A program made the translations under genes and the position numbers. From Anaeramoeba flamelloides (Eukaryota > Metamonada > Anaeramoebidae): a DNA stretch of 64,000 bases. Location of the stretch: the NCBI GenBank assembly GCA_027625915.1, contig JANTQA010000032.1, positions 7,192,001 to 7,256,000 on the forward strand, given 5' to 3'. The stretch's first letter is position 1; each line of letters starts with the position of its first letter. The notes beneath the pieces were generated by a model, which was given only the letters and a program-made list of their open reading frames with translations, had not been told where the DNA came from and did no database searches. Shown in pieces: positions 45,501 to 55,766 of this stretch.

Positions 45501-48500
45501 TATAACTTCCAAACCCTAATATAAAAAACATTTTTTATAACATCTATATAACATTTTTATAACAAAATTTCCTTTTAGATGATGATTATTTCAATATTTT
45601 TTTAAACAAATATTCTTATAACAGGCTTGTAATTTGTTAAAAATTCTATAATAAATTCCACAACAAACATTTATGTTATAAAAGCTGTTATTATAAAATT
45701 TTATAACATTTTAAATGTTTAGAACATATTTACAACACATTTATAACATGTTATAAAAAACTATTTTTATTAGGGAAAATTAACTATATAACTTTAATTT
45801 CCTCCCTTCAAAATACAAATAATAATAATAACTATTTTTATAATTTTTTAATTTAAAAGATTAACTCAATAATCATCAACATAAAACACCAAAGACTGAT
45901 TAGCTTTGTTTCCTTTTTATAAGGCGAATTGTAACATCAATATATTTCCAATATCTTGGAAATAAATTTTAAAAATAATGTATTGGTTAATTATTTAATT
46001 TTGAAAAAAATTTGAATTTTTTAGCAACCAATCCAAATTTCGTGACAAATTTAATAAACATACTTTGCAACTTTGTAGTCTGAAAATTGATAATTCAGCC
46101 TTTAAATTTGTGGCGAAATGTAGATTTTTTTCTGAAATTGTTGCGTTTTTTACTAATACAAGGATCATTTTTAATTGATCAGATCAACAAAGAGTACTAT
46201 TTTACAAATCGAATTTTTAGAGACATTTTAACCGTGTCAAAATAATGTGATTTACATTAAATAGCAACAAACTTTAATATTAGGATACTCCTTGGTAGAC
46301 ACCAACCCCTTAAATTAACTTTGTTTTGATCGAGAATTTGGAAAAGTTTTTGGATCAATAAATGTTTTTTTAATTTTCAACAAATCGCAAAAAATCCTAA
46401 AATTTCTATTATTTTATATTTCTTTTAAAAGTAATACTTTTAAACCATTTTTTTTTTTTTTTTTTGATTAATAACGTTGGATTCTAGTTTTCACAGTAAA
46501 CACAAAATTCGAATATCCCTCGATTTAATGAAGAAGTTATTGTATTGCCCCCCTTTCAGAATTTCAGAATTTGATGATTTTTATTGTTGTTCTTGGGTTT
46601 GTATTTTTTGGAAAGATAGAACCAAACTTTTGTTTCTTTTATTCTTCAATTAAAAGTAATAAGAAAGGGCATTTTAAGATGGAATTCTCTTAATTTCAAG
46701 TAGTTTTTAGGGTATAAAAACAAAAAAAACCTTAAATTTTTTTAAATATATTTTTTCGTGGAAAATTGCTTTTAACAGAACTCTATTCAATTTTTTACAG
46801 CTAAAAATAGAGTTGACTGTACTCTCTCCAAATTTTATGGAAATATAAATTAAATTTAAAATACTTCTATCAACTTTGCCTAGACACCCTGTCTCTATAC
46901 ATTCTTTTAATTAGAACGCACATATTTAATCAATTCAAAATATTCTTCTTGCCAGATTAAGTGTTATTTTTTTTTTTTTTTTAATAAATAATCTTTGAAT
47001 AATAATCCCCTCCACTTGTCTATTATGAGTTATTAAAAAAGTTGTTTTTTTTAAAAAAAATCTTTTTTAATTTTGAAATTGATATCAAAAATGTAATATA
47101 GAGGGTTAAATGGTGTTTTTAACTACAATAAGTTTCACTGTTCAAGCACAAACTTTCAACGAAAATTTAAGTAACGAAAAAAATCTAAAATTGAAGTACA
47201 TTTTTTGAAATTTTTTTTTCACAAATTATTTTACTGTTGAGAGAAAAATGTTGGACACAGAAAAATGGTTGGACACCATTTTTAATTCGGAACCTTAGTA
47301 AAATTGAAAATCAAATCCTATTGATAACTAGGCGAATTTTATATAAATCCAGGTTTAAATGTGTTACAAGTTCATTAATCTGGGGTGTGTGTAGAATACT
47401 CATTTGAATGGTTGATAATTAAAGTAGATCATGCTATTTTAACAAAAATCCAAGTTTTAGTAAAGTTTACTATTGATTCTGAAAATGGTAATTTTTAAAC
47501 TTGCTTTAGATTATAAGAGATAAGGTTTTGAAAAAGTAGAATTACATTAGTCGTTATTCTGGTAAGTAGATTATTGTTATTTTCTTTAGTTATTTCACAA
47601 ACGAAAGAAATTAAAAATCATTTTCAGTAATGTTCCCAATTAAAATTGCTGTCCAACTATTTTTCTCTTTCCAAGATTTTTCTCTCAAAAGTTACTAGAA
47701 TTTAAATTCTGTGCCTTAATTTTAGATTTTTTTGGTTCCTTAAATTTCTGTTGAAAGTTTGTGTCTTAAAAGTGGAACTGACTGTAAAACAAAACAAATC
47801 GAGATTTTTATTTTTATTTTTTTGATTATTTAAATAAAGAAAAAAAAAATAATGTGGTTATTCTAGGAAAAAATTCAATTCAATTTTTTTTTTTATGAAA
47901 GAGCAGAAAATACAATAGAAAACCTTAACATTTTTAATAGTTATTTCGAGAGTTGGTATATTGTTCTAAAGAGGAGTTTGGATTGTTTTTTTTTTTTTTT
48001 TTGAATTTTTCACTTTTTAAAAACAATTGTTTGTGAAAATTAACCAAACATAAAACAAGTGCCATTTTGACGAGAATTTTCCGATTTAGAGCCAATCGCA
48101 TTCTCGTAAAAACAATCATTTAATTCAAATTTTTATACGAATTTATGTATTTAAAGCAAAAAAGAAAATAAAATAAAATTGTGTGAGTCGGACCAAAAAT
48201 TTTTACCAAGAGTTGGTATAAATATGATAAAAAATTATTTAACATTGAAACAAAAAATTCAATACTTTGTAAATATGCCTTTGGTAAATGGGGTAAATTA
48301 TATTTGTTGCAATTTTTTTTTTTGAATCGAAAAAAGTCTTCATGAAGTTGAAGGGGTCTCTCTTTAGTTTGATTTCTTAAATTCTTTGGTTGAAATTCCC
48401 AACAACAACAGCAATGTAAATTAAGATCTTTTATTTTTTTTTTGGAATAGGTAATTTTTAAATCAAAAAAAATTTAATAATTAAAAAAAAATACTCTTAA

Positions 48501-49185
48501 AAAGAGATAATTTGTACTTATGAGATACAATCCATTATATTATGGTATATGTTGTTGATGAAAATTTTTGCGAGAATGTGATCGATTTACAATTAGCCAC
48601 CTTCTAGAGAAAATTGCCAAGCAATTGTTGAACTAATAATAAATAACCCCTTTTAAACTCTATTATGTAATTATTAATTTTATGTTATAATTTCTATTTT
48701 GATACAAAATATTTGAAAAAATGGGTGGATTATATCTGTAAAGAACTATGAAATGATTTCAATAGTAATTTGAAGAAAATTTTTTTGTATTAAAATAACA
48801 ATTTCAATTAAGAATATTCGCTAAACTATCCATTTTTCTTTTTTTGATCAGTTATAAAAAAAATATTTTTTATTTAAAATTGTGTTTTTCAAATCTGAAT
48901 CGAATCATTTTTTGGTAGAATATCCAATTATTTCTTAAAAATAATTACCTTTTCAAATCAAAAAAACAATCTTGTTGTTATTTAAATCTTTTTATATGTT
49001 TTGGTGAAAAAAAAAATAAATATTATTGAAAAAATACACAATTATCTGTTGTAATATTAATTTTTGATTTTTTTATGATTATATTCGTTTTTTATTTTTA
49101 GAATTTTATTTTGATTTAATTATAAAATAAATATTAAAAAATCTACATAAATATTATTTGACTAATAAAAATGACACACACACAC

Positions 49186-49236
<51 letters not shown>

Positions 49237-50600
49237 TACATACACATACACTCACATACAAACACATACACACATAATAATTGCGATTTCAAGGTCAGCT
49301 TGGCACTGGTAGTAATATTTCCCAACAAACACCAATTTTATTATTTGAAAATGTATCAAAGGTATTTTCAGGTAATAGTAGTCGGAGTATGTTTTTTATT
49401 CAGAATGATAAATTATTTGCTTGTGGACAGGAAAAAGATAAAAAATTTGGAATAAGTTCTGAATCCCGAAAAAATAGGAAAAAACTTTCACATGTTGATG
49501 TCTTTAAGGATTCAAAATTAAAAATAAATGGTTCAGATATTAAGGATCTGGTTTCGCTGTCTCAAGCTACTGTTTTTATTACAAATCAAGGTAAAATATA
49601 TTCGTGTGGCGGGCAAATCCAAAATGGTCAAGAGGAAGATAAAGATTTTTTCACTGAAATTAAATATTTTGAAGATAAAATGGTTGTTCAAATAGATTCT
49701 GGGTATAACTATGTTTTAACTTTAACTTCTGAGAATGAGATATACGGTTGGGGAACTTTTAGTTATCATAATCAACTCACCCAAAATAGTGATAAGAAAC
49801 CAGCAAAAATTGACCTCCCATACTTGAATCTTTCAAAGCCTATTAGTTTTTTTTGTGCTACAGACAGATGCCTCATTTTTCATTGTAATCGATTTAGTAG
49901 CCTTGAGATTGATTTTAAAAATTTATATGAATCCAGGCAATTTACTGACTATAAATTAAAACACGCATATAATGAAAATAAAATATCTGTTCATAAGTTT
50001 TTAATTGAATTCAGAACAGGGCGAAAAATATCCGAAATCGAAAAATTAAATCAAACACAAATTAAAAAAGATGATTTCGTTTCATTTCTGAAATGGATTT
50101 ATTATGATGATTCATCAAATTTACAATCATTAAAAAGAATATTCAATGCTTTGAATTTATCTTACCCCCCAAAAAATAAACTTAAAGATGATTTGTTAAA
50201 ATTATATAAAGATGAAGATTCAAAAGATTTTAATATTCTGGTTAAAGACATAGATGATGACGACGATGATGATGAAGATGAAGGTGATGAAAATTTTATA
50301 GAAATACCAGTACACAAAATTGTATTATTATCGCGAAGTGGTTTGTTTCGGGAAATGTTTAAAAATATTCAAAAATCAACAGAAACTAACCAAGTGAGAG
50401 ATTATTCTCGAAAATCAATAGAAAGTTTAGAAATTTTAATAAAATATTTTTATACAGAAAAAATCGAATTGACAGCTGACAATGACTCCCAGTTGATTGT
50501 TGAAGAATTGGAAGATGCCGTTGAGTATTACCAATTAAACAAAAATTGTGATTTAAATGTACAATTGAATAAAATCAAAAGTGAATTTAATTTAAATTGA
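42583..50600 (+). CDS. RCC1-repeat protein with two BTB domains, 2 exons, 605 aa
   Basis: Exons: 42583-43093 and 49294-50600; the 6200-nt intron interrupts a glycine codon inside an RCC1 signature (YGNGLNSEG|QLGTGSN, residues 162-177). Residues 1 to about 370 form the RCC1-type beta-propeller, with further blades recognisable at FFIQNDKLFACGQEKDKKFG, VFITNQGKIYSCGGQIQNGQ and YVLTLTSENEIYGWGTFSYH. A degenerate BTB follows (about 380-458: FTDYKLKHAYNENKISVHKF). A second BTB (about 480-591) has DFNILVKD, VHKIVLLSRSGLFREMF and LEILIKYFYTEKIEL, with an acidic Asp/Glu insert (490-503) in its first hairpin loop. BTB domains dimerise or bind Cul3 ligases; RCC1 propellers bind proteins such as GTPases. 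The partner here is unknown. Large families of this build are reported in Anaeramoeba. Confidence 0.9.
43141..44505. mobile_element. DNA-transposon-like element, TTAAGGGAGTA family, copy 2 (1365 bp)
   Basis: Ends CTTAAGGGAGTAACCACAG and, read inverted, CTTAAGGGAGTAGATACAG. Collinear with 77-903 over both flanks but about 540 bp longer; the extra interior (roughly 43755-44320) includes a piece of the dispersed repeat. A patch reads VAEIARRIPKHNNYTKTYLA, which could be a decayed helix-turn-helix. No intact transposase. Confidence 0.7.
43970..44300. repeat. Dispersed repeat fragment (copy E, inverted)
   Basis: Matches 60450-60790 in the same orientation: GGTAAATTTGTTAAAAT, TGTTGATCGATCAAATG, CCAATTATATGTGA, ACTCAACA, and TTCCAAATTGAATG. 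It lies inside the 43141-44505 element and is absent from the related copy at 77-903, which points to a nested insertion. Confidence 0.55.
44515..45000. repeat. Hairpin repeat cluster R4
   Basis: Three palindrome modules: about 44531-44595 (GGTTTTCCAGGATTTAAAAG ... TTTTGAATTCTGGAAAGCC), 44784-44870 and 44920-44990 (ending AAAACGGCCGTTAGG). Between them is a short tandem, GGCACTCTACGACACTCTAC then GGCACTTGACTACACTC. Confidence 0.7.
45237..46314. repeat. Dispersed repeat related to 61690-62420
   Basis: Shares with 61780-62420 the words AAATCTATTATAAA, TTATTGGGTTTTTT, TTTTTTACTAATACAAG, TTTTTAGAGACATTT and a right end in CCCCTTAAA / GTCCCTTAAA. TTTAAGGG near 45238 may be the matching left end, but homology may start further left. 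One shared patch reads FFTNT(R/S).IFN in both copies, so a protein may once have been encoded. Confidence 0.6.
47126..47784. mobile_element. MITE family CAGTCAGTTCC, copy 4, interrupted
   Basis: Left end CAATAAGTTTCACTGTTCAA and right end CTTAAAAGTGGAACTGACTG with TA on both sides. The family's interior is split by the 459-bp element at 47234-47692. Removing it restores ATTATTTTACTAGAATTT, which resembles the uninterrupted interior of copy 5. Confidence 0.85.
47234..47692. mobile_element. MITE family ACTGTTGAGAGAAAAAT, copy 2 (459 bp, inverted)
   Basis: Near-identical in reverse to 30493-30951 and exactly the same length. Left end CTGTTGAGAGAAAAATGTTG, right end TTTTTCTCTCAAAAGT. TA on both sides. 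Ends correspond in orientation to copy 1 (one terminus carries an extra A). Confidence 0.9.
49174..49276. repeat. (CA)n microsatellite at the intron 3' end
   Basis: About 58 nt of nearly pure CA repeat, then CATA/CACATA variants up to 49276. It ends about 18 nt before the 3' splice site of the RCC1-BTB gene, so the usual pyrimidine-rich tract is replaced by alternating C and A. Confidence 0.9.
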
Positions 50601-50649
50601 TTTTTTTTTTGAATTTTTCAAAATAAATTATTTGTGATCTTATATATTG

Positions 50650-51360
50650 GTATGAGGTAACAAAGGTGCTTAAAATGTTTATTTGTTAGATTTATACATT
50701 TTTATTTATAATTTTACTCCATTCCAAAAATTATTACTAAACTAAAAGAATAAATTGATAAAAAAAAAATTATCTTTAATATTCAAGAACAACTAATTAT
50801 TAAATCTTATTTCTAATTCAATTTTTAAAATTATACTAAATATATAAAAAACCTGATATTTTAAAAATTAAAAAAAAATAAAACCAAAAACTAAAAAAAA
50901 AAGTTCATCACAATTTTTGAAAAGAGCATTATGGATTTTTTCTTACCGTGTCTGAAAAAATGTGAAAATAAAAATTCTTTGATAATAATAATCTGAATTT
51001 TAAAAGACATTACATCATCTCAATTTTTTTAGTGATTATTTGTCTTTTCGAAGATTATTTTTTTTGTTACCAAAAGATCTTTTGCAAAAAAAAAAACAAT
51101 AAAAAAGAAAAGAAAAAGAAAAAGAAAAAAAAACAAAAACAAAAACAAAAGAAAAACAACAATTTGAAAAGAAAAATAAAAGAAAAACTGAAATTTGAAA
51201 AGCAAAACAGAAAATTGCAAAATTAGAAAAAATGATTCTGATCCAAAAATTATAAAATATTTTTTGGATAAGGATATGGAATAAACCCTCAAAACAACTT
51301 TCATTAACATTATAAAGTGAGTCAAAATTTTTGAAAAATAGTTGAGTACAAAATAATCAG
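50650..51360. repeat. Dispersed repeat, left part (copy C, inverted)
   Basis: Reverse complement of the 33900-34500 part: AATGTTAATGAAAGTTG, ATTTTTGGATCAGAATCATT, ATAATGCTCTTTTCAAAAAT and TTAGTTGTTCTTGAATATTA when read on the minus strand. Oligo-A/T tracts in it produce the spurious poly-Lys and poly-Phe ORFs near 51030-51325. Confidence 0.75.
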
Positions 51361-54071
51361 CTCTTGATGGATTTATATTAAATAATTAGTAAAATAAAAA
51401 TAATAATAATATTCAGACTAACCTTAATTAAGAATATCGATAATCTAAGTCAAGATACTATTGGTTAAATTTAGTTTGGTTTGATAATAGATCTTATCAA
51501 TTATTTTGAATTTTTATTTCTTTTTTTTATATGTTTTTTTTTTTTTAAATTTGTTCTAATTAACAGGTGTCTTTTATTTTTGATTTCCAAGTTATCTATA
51601 CAACTAAATAGTAGTGTTATATTATTACCAAGAAATCACTTAATTTTTTTTCTTCGTAACTCTTCTTCCAAATAAAAAGAAAATTTGACAAGGAAATAAG
51701 GGTGTAAAAAAGGGACAGTATTCCATAAAAACTGGAAAACAATTTAAAATATTCATTTAATGATAGTCTAAATAACAATTTTTGTTTCTGTGAAGTGTTA
51801 AAAAAATCTTTCCGATTCCAAAAACTGAAAAGGTGAATTTATCAGTGGGATCAATTTTGTTTTTACATTTTTTTTTGAAAAATCAAATGATTTAGTCGAT
51901 TTTGATTTCATCAGATAAAAAACTGTTTACATTTTATCAATATTATTTTTTCACTATTCGATAATTAAAAGTTATTTATTGTGATACAAGGGCTGGACAC
52001 AATTCAATTAAAAGTTTTGGTGCACTACGAAAAATCACATTTTTTAATTTAACATGGGTTATATCTTGAAAAGTCCTCTAAAATTTTTGATTTTACATTT
52101 TTTAAACTTAATAACAAGGTGAAATATGTTTCTCCTTTAGAAATCTTTAAAAAAAATCAATCTTTCAACATCAAACAACAGAATTAATTTTTAAAAAAAA
52201 AATATTCACCATAATCAAAATAAAAGAAAGGTAAATTTTCACTTCTTTATCAATTTCAAATTTGATCTGCTCACCGATTATATATATAAACATATTAATT
52301 CAACTCTTAATACAAGTAAAAAATACTTATTGAAATTCAAATGTAATAATTTTCCGAATTGTTAATAGGAAAATTAACATTTCAAAATTTAAACCAAATA
52401 TGTAAAAAAATAATCCTGTATTTCAAATTCTTATTGGATCTTTAAGAAATACAATTAGAAAAACTCAAAAATTTATTAAATCTTTATTATTACCTTAAAC
52501 ATACTATAAACAAATTTTCTCAATGTATTTATTTTTTTTTCAATTACATCCCTTTCATTACACAAAATTTTTTATTGGAAACCTTAAAAATTATTTTCTT
52601 TGAATAATAACTTTTATTGATCATAAAAAAAATTATTGTAAAAATAAAAAAGTATTCTTTTAAAGCAAATTAATTTTTTTCTAAATAATAAACTTGGAAA
52701 ATGTTATCAATAATGTTTTTTTCAACACATGAGTTCATACTCCCTTTTATAAGTAGAAAAATAAATTTTTATTTTTTTATACTATTTTTTACCTAAATAG
52801 AAATAATTTTTTTTTACTCAGTCCGTTATCATCTGTCTTTATTTCAAAAAATTTTTTTGGCAAAGTTTTCAATATTGTCTTGTTAGAAAAATAATTTCAT
52901 TTTTTATTATTAACTTAATCAAAAATTGTTTCAAATAATTATTTTGTTACTTTTTAATCAAAATTGCATCTTTGGATGTTTTTTAAACAATATTTCTATT
53001 TTTTATTGTGGAATATAAAATAAATTATGTTGAAACAAACATAATAAAACATTCCATATTTCTATTTTAATATTTCATAATTTTAATTTTATTTCTTTAT
53101 TAAATTTATTATTTTTGATAATACTTATTTACTTCTATATAAGAATGAAAGTCTGATTAATTGATAAACAAAAGCTATCAACAAATAATACACATCAGCG
53201 ATTTAAATCAAAGTATTTGATAAATTAACTTTTTAGAAACCATTATTAAATATTTTGTTTTTAATTTTTTGTTTTGGGGTGTGGTCAATCAGAAATTATA
53301 TTTTTGAAAAGTATTTGATTACAATAAAATAATTTATAATGTATATTTTGGGTTTATTTATGTTTTTTTTTTTTTTGGTTAAAGGATAAACAAATTAGAT
53401 AATTCTTTCTATTATTTTAAATTTTATGTTAATTATTTTATTTATTTCATTTTCAACACAAAAGAATTTTGAGATATAGGAAGATAAATTCAGAAATCTC
53501 AAAATTAAATGTGAATTTTCAAAAAAAAATAATATTTAGTCACATATCACAATAGTATCATTGTTTTTTAATTTTTCTGTTTGTAAATTTTTTTCTAACT
53601 GTGTTTAGAGTATTAATGTAAATATTTTTTTCTTTGTTGGGATAATTCTTTTGATTAACAAAAAAATCATTGATTTAATAGATTGAAAAATATTAGTATT
53701 ATTTAAATAAGGATAATTATAACTATTAAAGTTTAGAATAATTTTAAAATTTTACTCATACAATAGGTTTTTGTTCATAGATAAAATTTGATTTTACTAT
53801 TTAAAATTTACTTGAAGATATTCTAGAACTAGGAAAATATCTACTCAAAAATTAAAATAATTGTATTATTTATCATGCAAGTTTGGATTATTGATAATAA
53901 TTCTTGTCAATAAAACTAAAAGATTTGTTAAAAAATTTCTTCAAAAATAAAAAAAAAATGAATACAATTGTTTTTCATTTTTTTTTGAAAAAAAGAAAAA
54001 GATTTTTTTAAAACTTTTATGAATAAAAAAATTCACTTATAAGATCTGAATTTAATTTATACTTAAACAAT

Positions 54072-54260
54072 ATTTCAAAATAATTGGCTCATTAAAAATC
54101 AAATTATGAATATAAATATTTTTATAAATTGAAGTTATCTATTATAATAACAAAATTAATATTTTAATATTCAGTTCTATACACTAGAAATATTTGTTTT
54201 TTCATCGAAAAATAAAATAAAAAAAAAGCAAATAAAAAAGTGGTCCATTTATTATGAAAT
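54072..54260. mobile_element. MITE related to the Tc1-like remnant (189 bp)
   Basis: Ends ATTTCAAAATAATTGGCTCA and GGTCCATTTATTATGAAAT match the ends at 20001 and 20195. The interior is collinear with 20001-20195 (TTATCTATTATAATAAC, TAGAAATATTTGTTTTTTC). Non-coding. Confidence 0.75.
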
Positions 54261-54570
54261 TTAGTTTATTTGTACAACTTAAATTAAATTGAAAATTATA
54301 ATATTAAATGAACATCAATTAATTTTATTTGTGTATGTTTGAATTTGAAATATTAATTATTTAAAGTAATATGAAAATAAAAAATTATCTTTCTAAATCA
54401 AGACTTTACACCTAAAATAAAAAATATGTTGCATAATTTTGAACAATTAACTTGTTAATTAATAAAAATAATTTGTGACTTTTTTAGTTTTATATTAAAA
54501 ACATGTACATGGATAATTCAAGTTATCGGTACAATTTACCAAATTGTTATGACAGGGGTTAGTTCGTGTA

Positions 54571-54768
54571 CAGTAAGTTCCGTTTTTAATGTACTAACTT
54601 TCAACAAAATTTAAGGCGCCCTCAAAATTTCAAATTAAGGCACAAAATTCATATATTAGCAAAATAATTTGCGTAACAAAAAAATCCAAAATTTTGTGCC
54701 TTAATTTGTGATTTTTTTGGTTCCTTAAATTTTGTTGAAAGTTTGTACCTTAAATTTAAAACTAACTA
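54571..54768. mobile_element. MITE family CAGTCAGTTCC, copy 5 (198 bp)
   Basis: Ends CAGTAAGTTCCGTTTTTAAT and TTAAATTTAAAACTAACTA, TA on both sides. Interior CAAATTAAGGCACAAAATT and AAATTTTGTGCCTTAATTTG are inverted partners. Confidence 0.85.
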
Positions 54769-55766
54769 TATTTTTTCAATCATAATATAAATTACAAAAA
54801 TTAAAATTTGTTTTTACAATCTCAACAAGATTTTATTTAATTTTGAACTTTGACCAGTTACGAAAATAGGTTTTCTATACGAAATAATTTCAAGACTTAG
54901 TGATTTTGTTTTTCAAGTATATTTTTGTACACTTTATTTATAGATAAGAAGATTTGTATTCTTCATTAATTACACAGACAATAAGATTTTTTTAAAAATA
55001 ATTCAGAAATATATCTGATTTTGACTCTTTTAAAAATAAGGAAATAAAGATCAAACTTTAAATAATAATTCACTTCTGAAAATGGTATTTAAAGTGGTTC
55101 TGTTTGCTTTCACAAGTAATCAGATTTTTTTTCTTTTTTTCAATTACAAATTCTTGTCAAGTTTTTGAGTGTTCGTACATCATTTGTTCGAAGATTTTTT
55201 TATGTTTACTTGGGGCCTTAATCTAGAAGAATAAAACAAAAAATTTTGAATCATTTTTACAAATTTATACTCCCTTAAATACAATTTAGATCTTAAAATG
55301 AGAGTTGATTTCAAAACACATAATTTCAACAAGAGCAGAGCACCTGTAATGGAACAAAACTTTTTTTAGAGTTTTTCTAAAAACAATTCTCTCCTTGAAA
55401 AGATTTTTTCTGTTCTCCAAATCAAAACTACTTCATCCAATTATATTTTCTTCCAAAAGTGAAAAAAAAACAAATAGCTGAAGTTTTTATTGAACTTAAA
55501 CTTCACATTTCAAGAAACTTTGTAAAAAATTTGTTCTTCACTCGAACATTTTATTTTTTTTTTATTTGGTCTTTTTGTAATTTCTTTTTTTTGGATTTTT
55601 TTTGAATTAAAAAAAAAAAGGGATACGGGAAAGTTTAATTTTAAACACCCCAATAATAAACTATAACTTTAGACTGACTGCTTAACACAATTCCTTGTTC
55701 ATTTTTTTTTTAACAAGTAATTTTTACCAAAGCTCGAAGAAGCCTTTTTAACATAAACAAAAACTA

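Larger units (their letters stand above)
43094..49293 (+). other. RCC1-BTB intron 1 (6200 nt)
   Basis: GTAAAT donor, AAG acceptor. It contains the 1365-bp element (43141-44505) starting only 47 nt after the donor, hairpin cluster R4, a dispersed repeat (45237-46314), nested MITEs (47126-47784) and a (CA)n tract ending about 18 nt before the acceptor. The ORF at 45055-45249 is open but has no recognisable domain. Confidence 0.85.
50601..55766. other. Intergenic region between RCC1-BTB and the PHD gene
   Basis: Holds the inverted dispersed repeat (50650-51360), a Tc1-related MITE (54072-54260) and a CAGTCAGTTCC MITE (54571-54768). The remainder is AT-rich with no gene recognised. The last kilobase is the presumed PHD-gene promoter; no clear motif. 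Confidence 0.6.

Noticed and set aside
49171-49455. Thr-His repeat ORF and the Cys-Val repeat ORF opposite it
   Set aside because: Translations of the (CA)n microsatellite; the real coding frame starts at 49294 after splicing.
51029-51325. 98-codon poly-Phe ORF and opposing poly-Lys ORF
   Set aside because: Produced by oligo-A/T tracts in the inverted dispersed repeat.
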